Origin: JAKACA01 sp050010115
Lineage (GTDB): Bacteria > Actinomycetota > Acidimicrobiia > Acidimicrobiales > Bog-793
Direction: 5' to 3'
NCBI GenBank assembly: GCA_050010115.1
Contig: JBEKLQ010000056.1
Location: forward strand, 1 to 25,428
DNA: 25,428 bases
Below the pieces are notes generated by a model. That model saw only the letters and a list, made by a program, of their open reading frames with translations, ran no database searches and had not been told where the DNA came from. The translations under genes and the position numbers were made by a program. Of the stretch, positions 21,927 through 25,428 are shown one piece after another (position 1 is the stretch's first letter; every line of letters starts with the position of its first letter).

Positions 21927-23174
21927 CTACGAGCCCTCGGCGATCGGCGTCCCCGACCGCTCCTCCAGCACGAGCTCGCCCTGCCCGTCGAACGCCAGCG
22001 CTGCGCCCCCTCTGGCCAGGCGCCCGAGCGACTCACCGATCAGCTCGCGGCGCCAACCGCGCGTGAGGCGGCCCACCGGCACATCCTGGAAGAAACCCAC
22101 CAGATCTGCCCGAGTCGCCAAGATCGCCGGGTCCAGCTCGAGATCGGCTGCACGTTGCCCCACATAGGCGCTGGCCAGGGCGATCATCGGGCGGTTCAGC
22201 CGCTCCAAGGACTGTCCCGGTGGCACTCGCACCTTCGACGGCGGCAAGGCCCGCCCCTTTGCCACCGCCGCCAGCAGCTCGTCCGGTGCGGATCCGTTCA
22301 GGTGCCGAGCGTCGACACCTCGCGTGCGCCGCAACTCGTCGCGGGTCGTGGGCGGTCGCTGCGCCACGCACGTCACGGCGAGGTCCGACAGAACGAAACG
22401 GACCGGCACATCGAGCTGCCGAGCCTTCCGCTCCCGCCATGCCGCCACCTCTTGCGCCACCCCGCGGGACGGCCCGTGCAGTTGGCGGGAGTGCGGGAGC
22501 CGCCACCACGCATCCTCGGGAACCGTCACCGACCTGTCCTTTCCCAGCATCACGACGCACTCCTCTGCGGCCCACTGCGCACGGCCGAGGGCCGAGAGGC
22601 GCTCGAGGAGCAGGTCGCGCAGATCGAGCAGGTGCGCCACGTCCCCGGCGGCATACGACAGCTGGCCCGCTGACAGCGGGCGCTGCATCCAGTCCGCCAG
22701 TTGGTCTCCCTTGTGGAGGCGGATGCCGATCAGCGCCTCGGTGAGGCTGACGAGCGACGGCGACACGTACCCGAGGAAGCCGGCGGAGATCTGCGTGTCG
22801 AACATGTAACCGGGCACCCCGCCGCACGCTCGCTCCAGCACCTCGAGATCCTGGTCGGCCGCGTGCAGTACCGCGACGGCGCCGCCGTCCAAGATCGAGG
22901 CCAGCGGCGCTACGTCGACGGCGAGCGGGTCGATCAGGGCGATGCCGTCGCGCCAGGCGATCTGCAGCAGGGCCAGTTGGGGGTAGTACGACTTCTCTCG
23001 GTGGAATTCGGTGTCGATGGCGTAGGCCTCCACCGTGGACAGCTCCTCGAGCACCTCCGAGAAACCCTCCGCGTCGTCCACGAACCGCCAAGCGTCGGGG
23101 CGCACACCTCCGCTGAGGGCGGGGCCGCCCCCCGAACCCTGGGCGCGCCGGAACGGCTCTCTCTGTCGAGCCAT
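21927..23174 (-). CDS. rnd: Ribonuclease D (3'-5' exoribonuclease with HRDC domain)
   Basis: DEDDy-family exonuclease that trims structured RNA 3' ends, such as tRNA precursors. The catalytic residues are visible: Asp54 and Glu56 in YAIDTEFHREKSYYPQ, the second Asp in VLHAADQDLEVLERA, and the Tyr/Asp pair in LSYAAGDVAHLLDL. An HRDC-type helical domain follows near residues 200-290 (VAAWRERKARQLDVPVRFVL), with a second helical region towards the end, as in RNase D. Length is 415 residues, in the actinobacterial range of roughly 390-430. The start is ATG 23174, sharing one base with the upstream flavin-reductase stop (TGATG). A longer frame to 23321 lies in that gene. The gene converges on the GH13 gene with only 15 bases between the stops and no clear terminator. 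Confidence 0.95.
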   Translation of the reverse strand: MARQREPFRRAQGSGGGPALSGGVRPDAWRFVDDAEGFSEVLEELSTVEAYAIDTEFHREKSYYPQLALLQIAWRDGIALIDPLAVDVAPLASILDGGAVAVLHAADQDLEVLERACGGVPGYMFDTQISAGFLGYVSPSLVSLTEALIGIRLHKGDQLADWMQRPLSAGQLSYAAGDVAHLLDLRDLLLERLSALGRAQWAAEECVVMLGKDRSVTVPEDAWWRLPHSRQLHGPSRGVAQEVAAWRERKARQLDVPVRFVLSDLAVTCVAQRPPTTRDELRRTRGVDARHLNGSAPDELLAAVAKGRALPPSKVRVPPGQSLERLNRPMIALASAYVGQRAADLELDPAILATRADLVGFFQDVPVGRLTRGWRRELIGESLGRLARGGAALAFDGQGELVLEERSGTPIAEGS

Positions 23175-23719
23175 CAGCCGCCGTAACTCATTCGGGTGTC
23201 CTCCATCCGCAACACTGCCGTGTCCTCGCCGCCGTCGGCAAAGCCGGCGTCCACGACCTCGCCCACGAACAGCGTGTGACTTCCGACATCCAGATGCTGA
23301 CGCACCTCGCAGTCGAGCCAACCGACAGCGATCTCGGGAATGGGTGCGCCGGTCAGTCCGGTCCGGTACCGGATGCCGTTCAACCTATGAGTGTCGGCAT
23401 CATCGATCGCCGGCTTGACGAACTTGCGAACCTCGGCACGGTCCTCGCGGTCGATGAGGCTGACCGAGAAACACCTCCCCGAAGCCACGAGGCCATGGGT
23501 CACGGCGGAGGACTCGACCGAGACCGCCACGTGCTTGGGCTGAACGGATACCTGCATCACCCAGTTGATGGTCATGAGGTTGCGCCGACCCGCTGACGCA
23601 CTGCCCAGCACGTAGAGGCCCATGGGGAAGCGCCAGAGCACGCGCCGCCGCAAGCGGTCGTATGCATCTGGATCAGCACCCGGCGGGAACGGCCCCACCG
23701 GCGCACCCTGGGTCGCCAT
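23174..23719 (-). CDS. Flavin reductase family protein (FMN-binding split barrel)
   Basis: 181 residues with the flavin-reductase/nitrilotriacetate-monooxygenase-component fold: LRRRVLWRFPMGLYVLGSAS, RRNLMTINWVMQVSVQPKHV, AVSVESSAVTHGLVASGRCF, SVSLIDREDRAEVRKF and WLDCEVRQHLDVGSHTLFVG, with GEVVDAGF near the end. Such proteins bind FMN and may supply reduced flavin to a monooxygenase or act as stand-alone oxidoreductases. No monooxygenase gene is near. The start is ATG 23719, with a TACCGT box eight bases upstream (probably near-leaderless) and a 51-bp gap from the lipoprotein stop. Its stop overlaps the rnd start, an association that looks like simple operon packing. The substrate is not predictable. 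Confidence 0.88.
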   Translation of the reverse strand: MATQGAPVGPFPPGADPDAYDRLRRRVLWRFPMGLYVLGSASAGRRNLMTINWVMQVSVQPKHVAVSVESSAVTHGLVASGRCFSVSLIDREDRAEVRKFVKPAIDDADTHRLNGIRYRTGLTGAPIPEIAVGWLDCEVRQHLDVGSHTLFVGEVVDAGFADGGEDTAVLRMEDTRMSYGG

Positions 23720-23727
23720 GAAGGGTC

Positions 23728-23733
23728 ACGGTA
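23728..23733 (-). promoter_or_regulatory. Candidate -10 box for the flavin-reductase gene
   Basis: Minus strand TACCGT, eight bases before ATG 23719. It fits the TAnnnT-near-start pattern seen at aroC, nfuA and 19829. Confidence 0.35.
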
Positions 23734-23770
23734 GCCCGCAGGACTCGGAGGACCGGTGATGCGGGCGGTG

Positions 23771-24238
23771 CTAGAGATGGACCTTCCAGCTCAGGCCGAG
23801 CGATTGCAGCAGCCGCTGTGCCCGTTCGAGGGCACCCAACCCGCTGTTGATATTCCGCACGACCCCCTTCATCGCCGGCGAGGTGACCGAACTGACGTCA
23901 CCACAGGTCGTGGCGGCCGCGAGGAAGGCGGTGTCGGCTTGGTTCAAGTCGTTGGTGAGCGCCTGATCCGGCGTGGGCAGGGTGTCGTAGGCCGTCCCGA
24001 CGTCGTACGCGAAACCGCCACAGATCGTCCGCAACTGCTCCGCCGTCCCGATCTTCACCGCCCGGTGGACGCGGACGATGTCGTCGACCAACGTGTCGTT
24101 GTCCGAGACGAACGAGCTCTGCTTCGCCCACTCCTGGACCTTCTGGTCGGGGGTGCCCGAGTACCCGCATCCGGCGAGCAGGCAGGCGACGACGACCAAT
24201 CCGGCCGCCACGGCGCGGCCGGCAAGGTGCCGCCTCAC
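23771..24238 (-). CDS. Small lipoprotein, function unknown
   Basis: 155 residues. The N-terminus RRHLAGRAVAAGLVVVACLL followed by AGC is a type II signal peptide with lipobox LLAG|C, lipidated Cys24 and a cluster of basic residues before the hydrophobic core, so the mature protein should be anchored at the outer face of the membrane. The mature part is predicted mostly helical, with two further cysteines (RTICGGF and TTCGDV) that may form a disulfide. The start is GTG 24238, overlapping the tyrS stop in GTGA. That makes translation depend on tyrS read-through coupling, which is notable for an exported protein. I recognise no family. A role in envelope physiology is only a guess. Confidence 0.8.
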   Translation of the reverse strand: MRRHLAGRAVAAGLVVVACLLAGCGYSGTPDQKVQEWAKQSSFVSDNDTLVDDIVRVHRAVKIGTAEQLRTICGGFAYDVGTAYDTLPTPDQALTNDLNQADTAFLAAATTCGDVSSVTSPAMKGVVRNINSGLGALERAQRLLQSLGLSWKVHL

Positions 24239-25428
24239 TCGAAACGCAGCACATGGTAGTCCCGCCGCCCCCGCCGGAGCAGCACGAAACGACCGCCCAA
24301 CAGGTCGGCGCCGGTGACGCTGGCCCCCGTACCTCCGTCGGCTGTCCGCCGCACGTTGTTCACGTAGGCACCGTTCTGCGCGATGGCAGTTCGCGCCGCG
24401 CTCTTGGAGGAGCAGAGCCCGCTCGCGGCCAACGCATCGGCGAGGTCGAGCCCGTCGCCATCGAGCGCGCTCCGCGGCAGGACTGACGACGGCGCGTCAG
24501 CGAGCATCTCCTGCAGCAGATCGGCATCGATCCCGACGATCTCGTCGGTGTACAGCGCCCGAGCCGCTCGCTCGGCACGGGCGGTCTCCTCCGGCCCGTG
24601 GACGAACGTGCACACCGAGCGGGCAAGGGCCCGCTGTGCCTCTCGCCGCTCGGGGTGCTGCCTCGAGCCCTCGTCCAGCTCGGCGATCTCGTCGTGCCCG
24701 AGGAAGGTGAACCGTCGCAGCAACACACCTGCGTCGTCGTCGGGAACGCGGAAGAACCACTGGTAGAGGGCGAACGGCGACGTGAGCTCGGAGTCGAGCC
24801 AGACGCCGCCGTCCTCGGACTTGCCGAACTTCTTGCCGTCGCTGCGCACGAGGAGTGGCCAGGTAAAGGCGGAGGCTTCCTGCCGGCGAACCTTCCGTAT
24901 CAGCTCGAGGCCCATCGTGATGTTGCCCCACTGGTCGCTCCCACCCATCTGGAAACGGCAGCCGTGCTCATCGAACAGGTGCAGGTAGTCCGTTGCCTGC
25001 AGCAGCATGTAGCTGAATTCGGTGAACGAGATCCCCTGCTCAGGCCGCTCGATTCGGGTCCGGACCGACTCCTTGGCGATCATCTGGTTGACGGTGAAGT
25101 ACTTGCCGATGTCGCGCAGGAAGTCAACGAGGCGGAGGCTGACGAGCCAGTCGGCGTTGTCGAGCAGGAGAGCCTGGGCGTCCCCGCGGTCCGGCGAGAA
25201 GTCCAACAGCCGTTCCAGCTGGGCCCGGATCCCGGCCATGTTCTCCGCGTGCTGGTCTTTGGTGAGCACCGGCCGCTCGGCGTCCTTGCCGCCCGGGTCT
25301 CCGATCAGCCCGGTCCCACCACCGGCCAGGGAGATCGGCTTGTGGCCGGCGTCCTGCATGCGCCGGAGCGTCATGATGCCCAGCAGGTGGCCGATGTGGA
25401 GGCTCGGCCCGGTCGGGTCGAATCCGAC
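24235..25428 (-). CDS. tyrS: Tyrosyl-tRNA synthetase (N-terminus outside the window)
   Basis: Charges tRNA-Tyr. The reading frame is open to the right window edge, so the first residues (about 30-40 expected) are missing. The class I signature is VGFDPTGPSLHIGHLL at the edge, with the HIGH motif complete. Then come the FTEFSYMLLQATDYLHL segment, the tyrosine-binding MGGSDQWGNITMGLELI, and KKFGKSEDGG (KMSKS loop equivalent). A C-terminal S4-like RNA-binding domain carries LADALAASGLCSSKSAARTA then IAQNGAYVNNVRR. The 398 residues seen fit the bacterial TyrRS of about 420-430. The stop overlaps the GTG of the downstream lipoprotein gene. No T-box or other leader can be assessed because the start is not here. 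Confidence 0.97.
   Translation of the reverse strand, partial: VGFDPTGPSLHIGHLLGIMTLRRMQDAGHKPISLAGGGTGLIGDPGGKDAERPVLTKDQHAENMAGIRAQLERLLDFSPDRGDAQALLLDNADWLVSLRLVDFLRDIGKYFTVNQMIAKESVRTRIERPEQGISFTEFSYMLLQATDYLHLFDEHGCRFQMGGSDQWGNITMGLELIRKVRRQEASAFTWPLLVRSDGKKFGKSEDGGVWLDSELTSPFALYQWFFRVPDDDAGVLLRRFTFLGHDEIAELDEGSRQHPERREAQRALARSVCTFVHGPEETARAERAARALYTDEIVGIDADLLQEMLADAPSSVLPRSALDGDGLDLADALAASGLCSSKSAARTAIAQNGAYVNNVRRTADGGTGASVTGADLLGGRFVLLRRGRRDYHVLRFE

Noticed and set aside
1..25428. tRNA, rRNA, CRISPR, insertion sequence, phage or toxin-antitoxin genes
   Set aside because: None seen by eye: no cloverleaf-like anticodon arms, no spaced repeat array and no transposase or integrase motifs in any plausible frame.

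Overview
The window is very GC-rich and tightly packed, with GTG starts, 1-, 4- and 8-base gene overlaps and TAnnnT-type -10 boxes close to start codons. The order aroC-aroK-aroB-aroQ-pepP-efp-nusB followed by pyrR-pyrB-pyrC-carA-carB-pyrD is an actinobacterial signature. Together with the overall gene style this suggests an Actinomycetota chromosome, possibly an Acidimicrobiia-like lineage (inference; there is no rRNA in the window to test it). I see no tRNA, rRNA, CRISPR array, IS element or prophage gene.

Layout. Positions 1-8170 (minus strand) hold the de novo pyrimidine operon: a promoter and PyrR-binding leader, then pyrR, pyrB, pyrC, carA, carB and the 5' part of pyrD, which runs off the left edge. 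Positions 8241-14780 (minus) hold a second unit: aroC, aroK, aroB, aroQ (chorismate pathway), an M24 aminopeptidase, efp, nusB and, unusually, a PurM-like AIR-synthase homologue just upstream of the pyr leader. A nested 63-bp palindrome lies upstream of aroC. Next comes nfuA (minus, 14953-15591), an Fe-S carrier.

Divergent from nfuA, 15688-19303 (plus) is a tightly coupled three-gene cassette: an ATP-grasp ligase, a cobalamin-type radical SAM protein ending in a CCAEP tail, and a cysteine-cluster protein. This is the best candidate for an undescribed system. A small zinc-ribbon-like protein (minus) and a small acidic protein followed by a GH13 alpha-glucosidase (plus, 19829-21911) follow. The right end (minus) holds ribonuclease D, a flavin-reductase-fold protein, a lipoprotein and the truncated tyrS.

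The clearest regulatory signal is in front of pyrR. A PyrR-loop-like hairpin encloses the ribosome binding site, and a perfect intrinsic terminator sits in codons 9-17, so the operon could be shut off by translation-coupled attenuation. Several proteins (PyrB, AroC, radical SAM, GH13) carry in-frame simple-sequence repeats.
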